This document shows positions 10,301 through 22,911 of a DNA stretch of 64,000 bases, one piece after another; position 1 is the first letter of the stretch; each line of letters starts with the position of its first letter. The translations under genes were made by a program, and so were the position numbers. Origin of the DNA: Archilochus colubris (Eukaryota; Chordata; Aves; Apodiformes; Trochilidae); assembly GCA_023079485.1 (NCBI GenBank), contig CM041103.1:10474503-10538502 (forward strand), written 5' to 3'. Below the pieces are notes generated by a model, which made no database searches, had not been told where the DNA came from, and saw only the letters and a list, made by a program, of their open reading frames with translations.

Positions 10301-13300
10301 CGAGGGGGGAAGAGAGGACAGCTGGGCAAAGCCCAACAACTCAGACGCTGAAATCCCACTCCCAAATACACAGAATTCATCCATGAACAATGAAGGGAAA
10401 GAGGGTGGGAAAGAAGGTGGGTATTAATGTTTCAAAGGTAAAAAAAAGACCCCACAGAGACACTCTGCCCTCCTCTGCTCTCCTTCTGCCCTCCTCGACT
10501 GCTGCAGCAGCAGCTCCTTCTCATCTGAAATTCACTTTTTAATCTCAGGCCAAGCATTCTGTACACCCAGTGCTGGTCCATCTCAGGCCCCTCTTTCCTC
10601 CAAGATTCTCCTTCCTCCCGCTGTGTCCCACCAGCCCCAGGGTGGCTTCCTGAACAAACAGGCTTCTCGACAACTTGTTGATCCAGTGCTCTCATTTCTG
10701 GATGACTCTCTCATCTACCATAAACAGCCACGCACAATTTGGCAGGCATTTCTACCATCAATGTTTATGATAATAACTACACGTGCTTGAAAGCAGCAGG
10801 AAATTTTCAATATAACTATCATTAAGACAAAATGCTTTAAATCAAAGCCATTACCCACTACCAAGATTCAAAGCTCACAAGATTAGGTTGTTTTTCTCTC
10901 TTTATGAAAAATTCATATAACATGCTCCAAACATCATCTTCCAGCTCGAAGGAGTAAATGATATAATAGCACTGAGCACTGCTGACAAGGCTGGGGAGGA
11001 GCAGGGGGCACTGGGCTGGGAGGTTCAGCAGCCAGGGCTTGAGGTGATGGAGAGGGGCATTCCAGTCCCACCAGCAGCTGCACACAAATGGTATTTGCTG
11101 CTGCCCAACCCCCTGCCCAGCCTGGGTTCAGCAAAGCTGGGTCCTGAGCAGCCCAGCTGGGCCACCACAGTCTGAAGGCATTTAATGCGAGCTACCTCGG
11201 ATTGCCCGCTGGATTTTCAAGCAAGATTTTCACGGAAGGGTTCTCACCTTCTCCCCAAGCACTCATCCCTGCTGTCCTGCCTCTGCACCGACCCGAGCAC
11301 AAGTGCTGCAGAGGGCATGACAGTAAAACCACAGCAACCAGAGCAGGGAAGGTCTGGCCCTTCCTTGGGGATCCCACGTGTCCCGAAGCACGAGCGCCAG
11401 CAGCCACGTTGTAGCTGGATGAGTAACAGGGCAGCAGGCTCAGTGTGATGCTGATACTTTAAATAACCAGCCCTGGTATGGACTGGGGGAAAGCGTCAGC
11501 ACTGCACGCAAATCTGACATCATTAGTGCTTAGAGCCTTATAAATATCATTAGCCACCACTGCACCCTGGCACAGATCGCTTGGCCAAGCTAATTCTCTG
11601 TGCCCTCACAGCTGAAGCTAATGGGAGCTTGTACCTTGCTTTTCAGAGATGCTGACAGCCCAGATGTGATTATCCTGTGGCTGGATGTACAAATTAATGC
11701 CAGACTGAAATCAGATGTTGATGCTCCTTGTTCTCGGGTGCCTATTCAGGCTGCAAGAGCACACAGGCACAGCACTGAGAATTAAATGCTCACACTCAGT
11801 CTTTTTTTTTTTTTTTTCTCCTCTCTACCAGTGACTGCATCCAACTCCAGGTAGAGGCACAAACGTGTTTGTTTGTGGTCAGGCTGAACTATCCATCACT
11901 CCCTCACATCTGCACTTCTACACACAGAGCTGTTCCCTGCCTGAGACAGCACGTGGCACACCTCAAACTCAGATCAATGCTCAAACTCAAAAATGTCTCC
12001 GAAATAATGAGCTGGAAACACACAGATATTCTGGAGAGCAACAACATACAAACAGCTCCCAACTAGCTGAAAGAGAAAGTGGGAGACAAACCATAAAACC
12101 AAGTAACCCCAGCACTGCAATTAGAGGTGTCAGTCCCTACATCTCACACAGGGACCTCCACGGCACAGCATTTGGCTCCAGCTCTTCCCAAGCAGACTTG
12201 AAAAGCAAACACCTCTCTGTGGGAAGCCTGGGGCAGGCAGAGCTCCTCGGCAAGTATGAAGAGCTGTGGATATTGTGCTTGTGACAGCCGGTTCAGCCCT
12301 GACTCTGGAAACTCAAACTGTGAGCTGTGAGCCCTGCCTGCTGCCTGCCGTGGCTCCGGGAGGGAAGCAGCCAGGCAGCCCCAGCTGTCCCTCCCCTGCA
12401 GCTACACTGGCCCTGCAAGGGAAAAAACGGAATAAAACTGTTGGGCTCATCAGTAAAATAAGTGATGATGAGGCCAAGAGACACTGAGAGCAGCTACCTG
12501 CTGTAACAAGGTACTATTTGTACATTATTTTCTATCTGCAGTCACACTTTAAAAGGTTGTTCTGCCTCTGCAGCCCCTTTGGAAACAGCTTCACACATCA
12601 AAATAACGACAGAAAGCGGCGGGTGGTGAGCAGGTTCCCGGCTCAGCAATTACAGCTGGAAGTGAGCAGAGGACAGGGAGAGAGCAGTGCTCACCATTCC
12701 CAGCCCCACTCCTACACCTCGCCCAGCCCGGGCTGCTGGGGACCCAGGGGACACTTGGGGGTGACAACAGCAACCAGGAGCAATTGTCCTTCCCTCCACC
12801 TGGATGTCTGCCCTGGCTCCAGCACAGATGCCAAGCTGGGCATGAACACAAAAAGCCAGTGCTAAGCTGTCTTAGGTGAGCAGAGAGCAAGAGCTGGCTG
12901 GTTTCCACAAGCTACAGATTCAGGTGGTGCAGGTGCTTTTAAAAAAAAAACAACCCAACCCACCACTGTCCCTCCCGTGCACACTGCAGGCAGGTGAGCA
13001 GCACCTGCTCCTGCTCCTGCTCCATCCTGGGGTGACACAGCCAAAGCAGCAGCCACTGCTGGAACCTGTTGTCATGCACCAATTTGCAGAAGAAAAGACA
13101 GAAAATTCATCGTATTTTAAGCCTGTTTTTTCTAAGTCCTGCAGTTGTGTAGCAGGACAAATAAAGGCGCTTTCCAACTCGACTGTAATTTTTTGCAAGC
13201 AATCAATATTTATTGGCTAATCACATCTTCCATACCCTGAGCTGCCGGTGTCACTCCCGTGCTGGGCCGAGTGCTACATGGAGGCCACACAAAGCTGTGC

Positions 13301-16300
13301 TTGTGGAAGCTGCAATCAGGGAGCCAGCTCTTGTCACTGCCTTACAAAAGGATTTCCTCTCGAGCAGCTCATCTTTAATCATTATAAAAGCACAGAAGTT
13401 TAATCCATTTTTGATGTAAGCGCTAATAGCTTTGTGTCCTTGAAGTTCAAAGTGGTCTTCGTGCATGTCGCTAATTAGCCAAGCAAGCAGCCATTCAGCT
13501 CCCTCTCATGTTTCTAATTAGATCCTTAACAACAAACAAATGTCGACCTTACAAAGGCTGTGCTACGTTCCCCTCCATTAGTTAAACAGTTTGGGAGGGA
13601 TGCGATTCCTGGCTGTCTGCAACCTCTCCCTCGGCACCACACCCGAGGGTCCTGGCCAAGGGGCACTCAAGTGCCCCTGCTCCCCTCAGAGAGGTTCCAC
13701 CTCACTGAAGGTATTTTCCAGGGATGCCAAGCACCCCAGGGCTAGGGGGAGGTGGCACCCTGGCCCACCCGTGCTCTGCTGTCCTCAACGAAGGACGGGG
13801 ATGCTCAACTGGTTGCTACAAGATGAGCAAACAAATCATAGAGGTAACTAAACAGCATCCCGTTAGTCACCTTCTTAACAGGTTTCTCTGGCAATTTCAC
13901 TGGTTTCACAGTTCATTTAAAATCTGGTGTGCTTTCCTGTTTACACACTGCACACCAAACGCTTGGGACTGTGTTAGTCCACTCTTTTTTGGCACTTGCT
14001 GCTCTGGAGCCATCTCAGCAGCCCCAAGCTTGCACTTCCATGTGCTTGGGTTTTGGGGCAAGGTCTCTGCTCGAGCCCTGGCTCTGTAGTGGAACAACCC
14101 CTGCCCTGGAGCATCCCAGCCCTGTGCCCTCCCTCGGGCACTGCCAGGGGGAGAAACAGAATGATTTCTGCATGGAGGAGGTGCTGCCATGGGGCTGGGA
14201 GGGCTGAGGACCTGACCCCGGTGCCATACCTGCTGTCTGTGGCTGTGTATTCAGCCTTAGCACTTATTGACAACCACCCAGCTGGCAAAGAGGGCTCAAG
14301 CTGGTGATGCTGTGCTAATGCACAGCCCTAGCCAATAATTCTTCTATCTGAAATGAAGGCAGAGCCAGGCCAGGGGATGCCGGTGACTTCACCTCGCGCT
14401 GGGTAACACCAAAACTGCTGCTACTTTAACCACGGGCAACCACATCTGCATTAATTGTTTACCACAGCCCGGACAGGTCTTTTATTAATATTAATGAGTA
14501 TCAGGGAACAAAAGGCCCCTTTATTTTTAGCCTACTCTAATTGCGTAGTAATTACTCATCTACAAAACAAATGAGCCGAACTCCATTGCCATAGCAACAG
14601 AAACTCCGGCCTCCCACTGTACCACATTAACTGGCTATCACTCCTGGTAATTTTAAATTGAAGCCTTTTGTACAGTAACAGACAATACAGGAGGAAAATT
14701 AAAACAAAACCCTGTCTTTGTTTCTCTGCATATTTTAAGTTGCCATAGCAGGAGGGTGCTGCCCAGGGACAGCTGCCCACTGTTGATGGACCCTGGTGGC
14801 TGGGAAGATGCTTGGGAGCACAGGGGGTTATCCACGTAACAAAGGAGAAATCCAGCACACAAATCCCTGGAGCTTTCTGCCCAAGGGGCACCAGCTCCCG
14901 CATCAGCAGCTAATCCCTAGGCCCAAGGATCTGGGCACAAATCAGGACACCCTGAGTCCTCACAGCACAAAGCTCTCATCTCAGGTCTCTTCACTGTCAG
15001 GAAATACAAGACCCAGATGTGTGAATTGAGTACTCATATATAACTCAAGTTTATATACCTGCAAACCCATTCTGCATTCTCTGGCAACTATTAATCCATC
15101 ATGCTCCTCAAGCTAATCCAGAGCCAGATGCATGCTAACATCTGCTGCAAGGAAAAACTCCACTGCTGCTTCTCCAGTTTTCTATTTCAGAAAGGAGAGA
15201 GAAAAAAAAGGACTGCAATTATGTATTTACTTCTAATGAATTTGGGGAGAGAATCAGCATGAAAATACCCACAATGGCATGGCAGTAAAACGTGTGCTGT
15301 GTCCCACTTAGTTCCACTGATGGGGAACAGCCTGCGATGGCTGCCAGACAGGTGAGGTGTCCCTCAGCTCAGCCAGGACTTCATCCATGTAGTGGTTAAA
15401 ATGCACGAGATGTGCTCATGTGCTCAAGCATCTCATTGCAGGGGAGAGCTCAGGCTGAAGGCCCTGCTCCAAACCTCACAATGACTCCCCTGCACCTCGA
15501 GTGGAACAAAGTCAAACATTGCAATGGCCCAGAGCTCCATCCCTCTGCTTCAGCAGGGAGAAAAGAAATCAAATGCTGCTGGCTGCAGAGCTGTGTGGGG
15601 CTGGAGAGTGGCTGGTGAGGACAGCATGGTCCTGGCATGGGCAATCAGCCTGCTGTCACTGCTTGCCCTGTGTCAGGAGCAGCAGCTGGGACGGGCTGTG
15701 CTGGGGAGTCTCTTCCCATTGAAAATAATCCTCCTGATTAAAAAGACTATTAAAAGTTAGCAGCTAAATTCGTTAAAGATTAACTTACCCTGTACTTAAG
15801 CCTGCACTTCAGAGGTGGTCACTAATTGCACTGGAGATGATTTATCAAGTGCACAAGATTTTCTATTACGAAGTTATTGATTAAAGCTGATGTATTTTAA
15901 CCACAATAGACTTCAGGCAGGAGCCCAGTAAAACGACCGCTGCTGTGGTCAAGGCCTAACAGCAGCAGCACCAAATTGGTTTAGATCTCCTGAATTTTCT
16001 ACCACAGGAAGCTCAGTCCCTCTTGGATCAAAAAAATCAAAAGTGGCATCCCACAGTAGAATAAGATAAATGTTTTTTGCGTGTAGCCTGCAGTCTGGAA
16101 AGGACCTGTGAGATTCCCACCCTGGACCAGCACAGCACCTCTGAACCAAAACAGAAATGATTCCCCTTTCATTATTACTCAGGGGTTTTTTGGGTAGTAG
16201 GCAGAAAAGCTCACAGGAGTCAAGAGAATATTGCCTGCACCAAGGCCAAAACTACCCCACAACCTCAGCGTGGCCTCCTCAGGAGGCACACGGCAGCTCC

Positions 16301-19300
16301 ACTCAGGCAGGTGCTGCTCTGACTTCTGAACACACAACATTTGTCTGTGCGTCCACCCCTCCCCAAAGCCCCCACAGTGGGGGTCTCTCTGCCTCCCCCT
16401 CCCTGCCGGGCTGCCCGCAGTGCTCTCCAGGCAGGCTGCCTCTGCTAGGAAGATAAGCAACAGATAAAATCTGATGCAGCCATTAATTTCCCCACGCATC
16501 AGCCGCCAGGCTCTGTCACATAATTACCGGCGGTTCCAGCAGAGTGAGAAATTTCAGCCCGCTTGCTGCTCCCAAGTGGTCCACTTGTTAGGTTCTGGCT
16601 TTTGAGATTACACAGCTCAGATTAAACTTTATGTACTTTTATATAGTAGAATAAAAGAAGGAGAGCAGTTCCATCAGAGCCGCTGTGCCACAAGGGAGTC
16701 CTCTCAACCGGCCGCATAAATCCCAAATTGGTTGATGGCTGCGGCTTTGAAAGGCTCCTCCTCACCCCACCTCTGCCAGCCGGGGGCAGCTCCTCTCCCC
16801 CCAGACACACACACCAACCCTCATCCCACTTTTTATGGCCGCAATTTGCTAACACTATGGGTGCCTAATGACAAGATTAAATTTTTTAAAGCACCTTCTT
16901 TAAGTGTAAGACAAGGCTTCCTAAACCCCATGCAATTTGTCGCTCCGCTGACTTTTAGATACACTCCTCACTTCATCGTGTGCCTGGCACATTAAGCAGT
17001 GGGTCCCCCCCGTCTCCCTGGCAGATTGAGATCTAAGGGGGAAGTCATTCTTCCCCTCGATGCACAGAAGTGTTTCAGCTCCCTGGTAGCAATAAGGACA
17101 GTAAGAGGGGTGGCTCAGATTGCCTTGCATGGCACCAGCCCCATCCAGGAGGTTGTTTGGTTGATTTACTTTACGTTCCATTAGAGGTAAGGAGCAGATA
17201 CGAATCCTTAATTTCATTTTGAAAGCCCATTCTGGATATTTTATGTCCTTTGCAAGCACTTGCTGGAAGAAGTGCACTGAGGAGTGCCATGACTGTCCCC
17301 TGTGGAGCAGGGAGATGCTCCTGCTCAGCACATCTGGTTTGTGGGGAGGGCTGGGGGCACAGGCAGGAGGGAAGCTGTGACCATGCCATACAGCACTGTT
17401 TCTACTCCCAGCAGGATGTTTTCTGACAAGCAACAAACTAAACAAATAAACCACAGCCAAATTCAGGCTCTCAATTGCCATCTGTAAAATTTACTGACTG
17501 CAGCTTCACCTGGGAAAGAACTGTAAAACCTGGGCACAAGAAGCACAGACACTTGCTGGCTTGATGGCAAATACGATGAACTTGACTCAAAACTCCTCAT
17601 CCTGGTATTAAGCTGGGTGACATGGCAATGAGTACGACCCACCACTAGCTCAGTGTCTGCTGCATAACTAGATTTATGGGTTTTGACCTTAAAACAATTG
17701 CTCCATGTCTCAGGACAGTCTGTGGGAAGCTGCTTCACACCCAGTATTAGTTAGATCCCCAAATGGAGTGATTTGCGTTTGGCACATCTGATCTACAGCT
17801 GCCAACAAATGATTCTATGGGCTAACATGGACGAGTAACAGGCTGATGAAGAAACCATGATTGTAGAATGATTTCAAAAATATCTCAAGTTCTTTTTAAT
17901 TCAAAATAAAAACAGGAGAATATAATTATAGTCAGCGTTTTAGTTCCCAGGGGGTTTAATTTGATAAAAAAATGGCAAATTTACTCTGGAGATAACAGCA
18001 TGTGCGGGTTCTTGTACAGAGGGTGTAGGTGGCCTACAGCCAGCTTCAATTTAAACTTCCAGATCCTGGGATTTAACAAATGCAGTACTATGGATCCAAG
18101 CCGTTAGCAGCTCTCTGCTGTATCGACAGCCCTACGCCTTCAATCAGACCACGGCTATGCTTTTACCTGCCACGCTACTTCACGTTGATGGTACCTATAA
18201 TATCAACTCAACAATGCATGTTCTACAACTACATCTACTGCTACCAGTACGACTACTACAGTGCATGCATTTAGTTCAGTCCCACAGATACATACACTCT
18301 AAGAACAGGCAAGGGGAGATGTGAAATGTTGTACGGGACGACAGGTGTTTTGTTTTTTAAGTAAGGGAAATTAATAAAAAACATCAAAAGAAAGAAAGTG
18401 TACAAAAAAAGAGACATTTCTCAAGAGTTGATATGAGTCGTTTCTTGAACCGTTTCGTCCGAACAAGCAAAAAACATGCAACCAGCTGCTACTAACAAGA
18501 AGCTGGACACTGAGAGAGGATTAATAGGTGTGGACAAACCTTCCCGCTGAGAGCGCTCAGAAGAGTGTTTGAGAGGAGGTGTGCACGTCCGAGTGTAAGA
18601 GAGGCCGGAAAGTATGCCTCAGAGACACCCTCTCTCACAGCAGCCCCAACCAAGCAAGAGAGAAAACAACAAAAACATAACTGCTCACACTCACCATCAA
18701 GGTCAGTAGCTCACGTTACGAGATTTGTTATAGCTGGCAAGTATAAAGTACAGTAAGGGGTTGTTGGGGCGCAGGGCTCAAAGGCAGCGCTGGCAAGCCG
18801 AGACTGGCGCCCAAAATCCAGATGTGCCAGGGGTTGGGATGGGGGGTGGAGCAGCTCCTGGCACCGTGGCACACGCTGCTGTCCCACCACTGCTGTCCCA
18901 CCACGCTGGGCAAAGCGTGCCCGTGGCAGCCGGTCCTGCTGACCGGGGGGGCTCCTGCCGGTGCTGAGCAGCAGGAACTGGGCTGGATGGCCTCATGGGT
19001 TTTGCCTCCAGTCCTCAGGGAGGAATAGTTGGTGGCAACGGGGTTGGGAAGTGGAAAAATCTCAGACTTGTCAATGAACCAAAGAGGAAGGAACGAAACC
19101 CTTCTCCTGCCAAACTTTCCTTGCCTCGTTCTCCTGTCAAATGAATCCCTCCCATGTCAAATGCAAGATAAAAATGTCCCCCCATGACTGTGCTTTAAAA
19201 AAATCACTTACACGACAAAAATGTTTTGCACGTAAAATATGTCAGGTGAATTCAAAAGAAACGTGACACTGATAGTGAAGTTGTCTAGGAGGAGTTTGTG

Positions 19301-22300
19301 GCATTGAGATGTTTAACTTTGCCTGTTTTCCGTAGATCAGGTCCCAATTCATTAAAAAAAAATACAAGTGTGGATGAGGTTGTGTGAAGGACTCAGCAGC
19401 ATAGTCCCACCTGGCAGGGACGGGGGTGGCCAAACCCCCACGTCTGCTGGAGGGACCTGAGTGGGCACCTCCCCACTGGGATGCCCACTGGGCACGTGGG
19501 TCGTGAAGAGAAGCATCGCTGTGTTCACCTGCCCGCACGTGAGCAGCTGTGCTGGATGTGAATTTATGAGTGGCACTGAGGACAGGCAGGGAGAAATGTC
19601 CCTTCCTGCTGTGACAGAGATGAGAACTTGTTTATCTAGCACAGCAAACTGCATCCTCCTACGTTGCAGCAGGAAAAGAAGGGGTGAGGGCAGGGCAAAC
19701 CGGGGCCGGGCGGGCTCCTTTCCCCGGCTGTTAAGCAAATGTGGAGGTTTCCTAAGAGAGGATCAGCACCCTGGGGAGAAACCAAGCTGGTGGGTGCCCA
19801 CACATGGCAGCCCAGGGGGCTGGAGCGGAAGGGCTTCGGCTTCCTTGGAAGGCCAAGATGGATACCCAAAGGCAGATGCTTCTCCACGGGTGCTCAGCCC
19901 CACCAGTGGGCACCAGCACCTGGGCCCAGCTCCAGTGCTGCAGAGCCACCCCAATGGAGGTGGGGAAGAACTGTCAGGACGGGGCTGGAGAACAGAGGAG
20001 GTCAATTTGGAGTGAGCTGGTGGGGCTGCAGAGGGGCAGCAGCAGTGGGGACATCCCTGGCACTCCCCAGCCAGTGGTGGGATGTGCTGGTCAGACTTTT
20101 CCCAGCTCTGTGCCATTCACTGCCAAGGAAAGGGCCATTCAGGGCTTGGTGCTTTTGCCCAGAGCACATGTGAAGAAGGGCTGTGCAAATTTGCAAGGGA
20201 AAAAGAAAAACCCAACCAAAAAGGAGAGGAAAACCCCCCAAAACTGACCCCCAACCATTTTTCTTGTAATGAATCGGGCCCATACACTGCAGTGCAAGAT
20301 GGATCAGACTCTCCTGCTCCTGAATACAATTCACTACCATTGCTGGATGGAAGTGGCAAACTCAGGATGTCCCTTCAGAAACCCATCTTCAGATGGAAAT
20401 GGCTTTCTACCTAAAACACCACTGTTCCCAGAGCACGTTTTGCTGCAAATGTGAGCAGCCATCAGGCTGGGCCAGTGACAAACCCATCTTCCTCCTTGAG
20501 ATCTCAGGGCTGGGGACAGGGGCAGGGGACGGGGGTGTCTCTTTTGATTCAGTTTTTGGGGTTTTGCCAGTTTTGTGCACACAGGCAATTTTGAGGCTTG
20601 AAAGGCATTTCTAAACACCATACTGCTCTTTAAACTTGCCAGAAAGGGTGCTGTTAATTTAGGGTTAGATTTAGTTTCGTATTGCAACTTCAAATAAAAA
20701 CCAAACCAAACCAAAAAAAACCAAAACAGAAAACCCAACAGAAGAAACAAACCAAAAAACACTCAAATTAAAGACAAATGATTTTCAGGCACAGAATTGA
20801 TCAATGCTCAGTTCAGTTGTAATGGGCACCAAAAGCACTCTGATTAAAAAAAATAATAATAATCAGGGAAGCAACATTAATCCAGCCAAACCCTCTGTGC
20901 CTTGCTAAGGGGCAACTCACCAGGTCTGTTTGCACGTAAAACAAAACCTGAAGGGCAAAACATGAGGAAGAGGCAGAAACAATGAAGCTGTTTACCCGAA
21001 ATCATATGCAAAATAAATCTATTTGTTTTGTTTCTCTCATTTTTTTTTTTTCTCCCCCTCCACGAAGGGGCAGTAGGAGAAGCCAGGAGATGGGGAACCC
21101 CCACAACCAGTCTGGCAAGTCACCCCTTAGGAGCTCTCTACATGCCACAAGATGAAACTGGTACAGATAATCCTTTGTAGCCTGCAAGCAGTGCCAGTTT
21201 GCATGGAACGGAGTTCTCCTGGTGTCTTTCTTTGGCCTCCGGGGCCTCGGGCTCACACTCGAGACACACCTGGGCCTGCGCCCTCCTCCTATCCCCTCAC
21301 GCAGCGGTTGGGTCAGGGCTTTTCGGGATGAGCCTGGTTAACCCACTGGCACTGCCAGAAAAGCCACTGAGAAACCCCCACGCTTCTGGACTGAGCCATG
21401 AGTGACCTGGAAGGCTGGCACACCTCTGCCGTGCCCCGTGCCGGCACCTCCGCCATGCCGGGCCTGGCGGCAGCTCCATCCCGCCTCAACCTGGGCAGCC
21501 GAGGCGGCGGCAGCGGCGTTTGCCAAGCCCACAGCTCACTGATGGCTGTACTGAACGCTTAATTACCTGAGCATGGCACTAATTCACGTGTTGAGCTAAA
21601 TTTAAAACCTAAGGTAATAACGGTAATTGGCAACGATTTATTTATTTCCCTTAAGGGGAAAAAAAATAAACGTTTTCAGAAGGACAGGAAGAAAAGCTTT
21701 GGCGTTCCTCAGGAGAGCAGGTTGGGGTTGGAAGCAGGCAGGGTTGGTGAGCTTTGGTGCCAACCGTGTGAGCAGTGGCATCTGGGGACACAGCTCCCTC
21801 ACCACAGAGGACCAACCCTCACACTGGCCATGGCAGAGAAGGTGAGAGCAGCTCCAGCCATGACGGGAGCACCCGGTGCCACTGCCTCACCCCACCGCCC
21901 ACTTTCCCTGTGAAACGAAAGCTTATCTTTTTAAAAAAAAAACCTATGAATTAATTTTTTTGGGTTGTCCTTTATAACCTCAAATTTAAACCAAAGAAAC
22001 AAAGAAATCAACACAATAAAGGGATAAATAAAGAAACAAATCAGAATATCTACCCTGGTTTTGGCAGTTCTTACACCAATCTCTCCTGCAAGGTGCTCCA
22101 GGCCCCGTGGCCTCTGCTTGTACTTTGGGTTTGGTTTGGGTTTGACTATTTCTTATAGAATTTATTTTTTTTTTTCCTTTTCTGACTGTTTTCAGGTCCC
22201 CAGGATAAGTGTGAGGAAAAATCAGAGAAATGATGGAGAGCTGCAGCCACACAGAATACCGACAGAGCTTTTACCTGACCCTGCACTCTGAGGGTTTGCT

Positions 22301-22319
22301 CTTCCACGGGCCCCCCTAC
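7342..22319 (-). other. MSI2: MSI2 intron, about 15 kb
   Basis: No other gene is supported. The first 900 bases beside the exon (7342-8250) are AT-rich with retained CpGs and several GTAG motifs on the sense strand, suggesting splicing-related conservation. Bases 8320-17700 are ordinary GC-mixed intron with short AT-rich islands (around 13430-13560 and 14440-14720). Bases 17750-18560 form a second unusual island with a periodic GTAG array. Bases 18760-22300 are again ordinary, with an AT-rich, possibly conserved patch at 21540-21660. Confidence 0.85.
18223..18259 (-). promoter_or_regulatory. Six-nucleotide-periodic GTAG array (possible Musashi-binding cluster)
   Basis: On the sense strand GTAG occurs at plus-strand positions 18223, 18229, 18235, 18241, 18253 and 18256 (read as CTAC on plus). 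The one missing step, 18247, carries GTAC, so the unit GTAGNN is repeated with strict 6-nt spacing. Three more GTAG copies lie at 18034, 18132 and 18175. GUAG is the core element bound by Musashi RRM1. On the plus strand the same array reads as alternating X-Tyr codons in a 64-codon frame, which I regard as a by-product. A regulatory role is inferred. Confidence 0.4.
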
Positions 22320-22382
22320 CTGATCCTCTTGCTGCCGCCACGGCTGCCGCTGCTACTGGTCCATAAGCCGCTGCCGGGAAAC
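22320..22382 (-). CDS. MSI2: MSI2 exon: Ala-rich tail segment
   Basis: This 63-bp exon completes Gly and then encodes FPAAAYGPVAAAAVAAARGS, ending with the first base of the next codon. The Ala-rich block is a hallmark of the MSI2 tail. The acceptor GGCCAG/GT follows a C/T-rich tract and the donor is TCAG/GTAGGG. The exon is 63 bp and phase 1 at both ends, so skipping it would keep the frame. The next residue depends on the acceptor chosen downstream: Gly with 7287, Val with 7341. Reading past the donor would give RGARGR before intron sequence; I treat this as intron because the donor is good and the spliced frame is perfect. A 37-bp minisatellite lies about 95 bp upstream of the acceptor. 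Confidence 0.95.
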
Positions 22383-22476
22383 CTGGCCGTGGAGAAAAGG
22401 AGAAGGGTGAAGACAGAAGCCAGTGGGAACCCCAAGCCTCTGCGCTGCCATCCCAGCTCTCCCTGACGCTCACAGC

Positions 22477-22586
22477 CACTGCTTTCAGACACAGCCAAAC
22501 CCTCGCCGGGTGTCACTGCTTTCAGACACAGCCAAACCCTCGCCGGGTGTCACTGCTTTCAGACACAGCCAAACCCTCGCCGGGTG
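22477..22586. repeat. Minisatellite, three copies of a 37-bp unit
   Basis: The units start at 22477, 22514 and 22551 with cactgctttcagacacagcc. The three copies are identical except that the last base of copy three is lost or changed (22587). The array lies 95 bp from the acceptor of exon 22320-22382, in the intron. Near-perfect identity implies recent expansion, so copy number may vary between individuals. Confidence 0.95.
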
Positions 22587-22867
22587 CCCGCTGCCGGTGG
22601 TCTCTGCGGGGGCCACATCCCCTTGGCAGAGGAGGAAGGTGGCAGGGGTGGCAGCAGAGCCTGCAGCCCCCAGGGTACGGCTCCACGCTCTCCGGCAGCT
22701 GGGGGGTCAGACCGCTTGGCAAAACAAAGGGGGGAATTCTCCTCCTCGCTTATTTGCAAGTGATAATAACGTGCTGATCTACAGACAAGAGCAGTAATGG
22801 GAAATATGAGGAGGTCCTCGTGTCAAGATCACAGATTTGCTGGGATCAAGCAGAAAAAAAAAACCTC

Positions 22868-22911
22868 ACTGAAATGTAATTTAAAGAAAGAAAGAGAGAG
22901 AGAGAAAAAAA
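22868..22911. repeat. GA-rich simple repeat
   Basis: An A-rich tract with (GAAA) and (GA)n runs, C/T-rich on the sense strand of MSI2. It is about 0.5 kb upstream of exon 22320-22382 and is not part of a recognisable gene. Confidence 0.7.

Noticed and set aside
18080..18274. 64-codon Tyr-rich plus-strand frame
   Set aside because: The alternating X-Tyr pattern is explained by the NNCTAC repeat, the upstream part is not protein-like, and the sense of the locus is the minus strand.
22477..22586. Direct repeats resembling a CRISPR array
   Set aside because: The units are contiguous without spacers, and the context is a vertebrate intron. It is a minisatellite.
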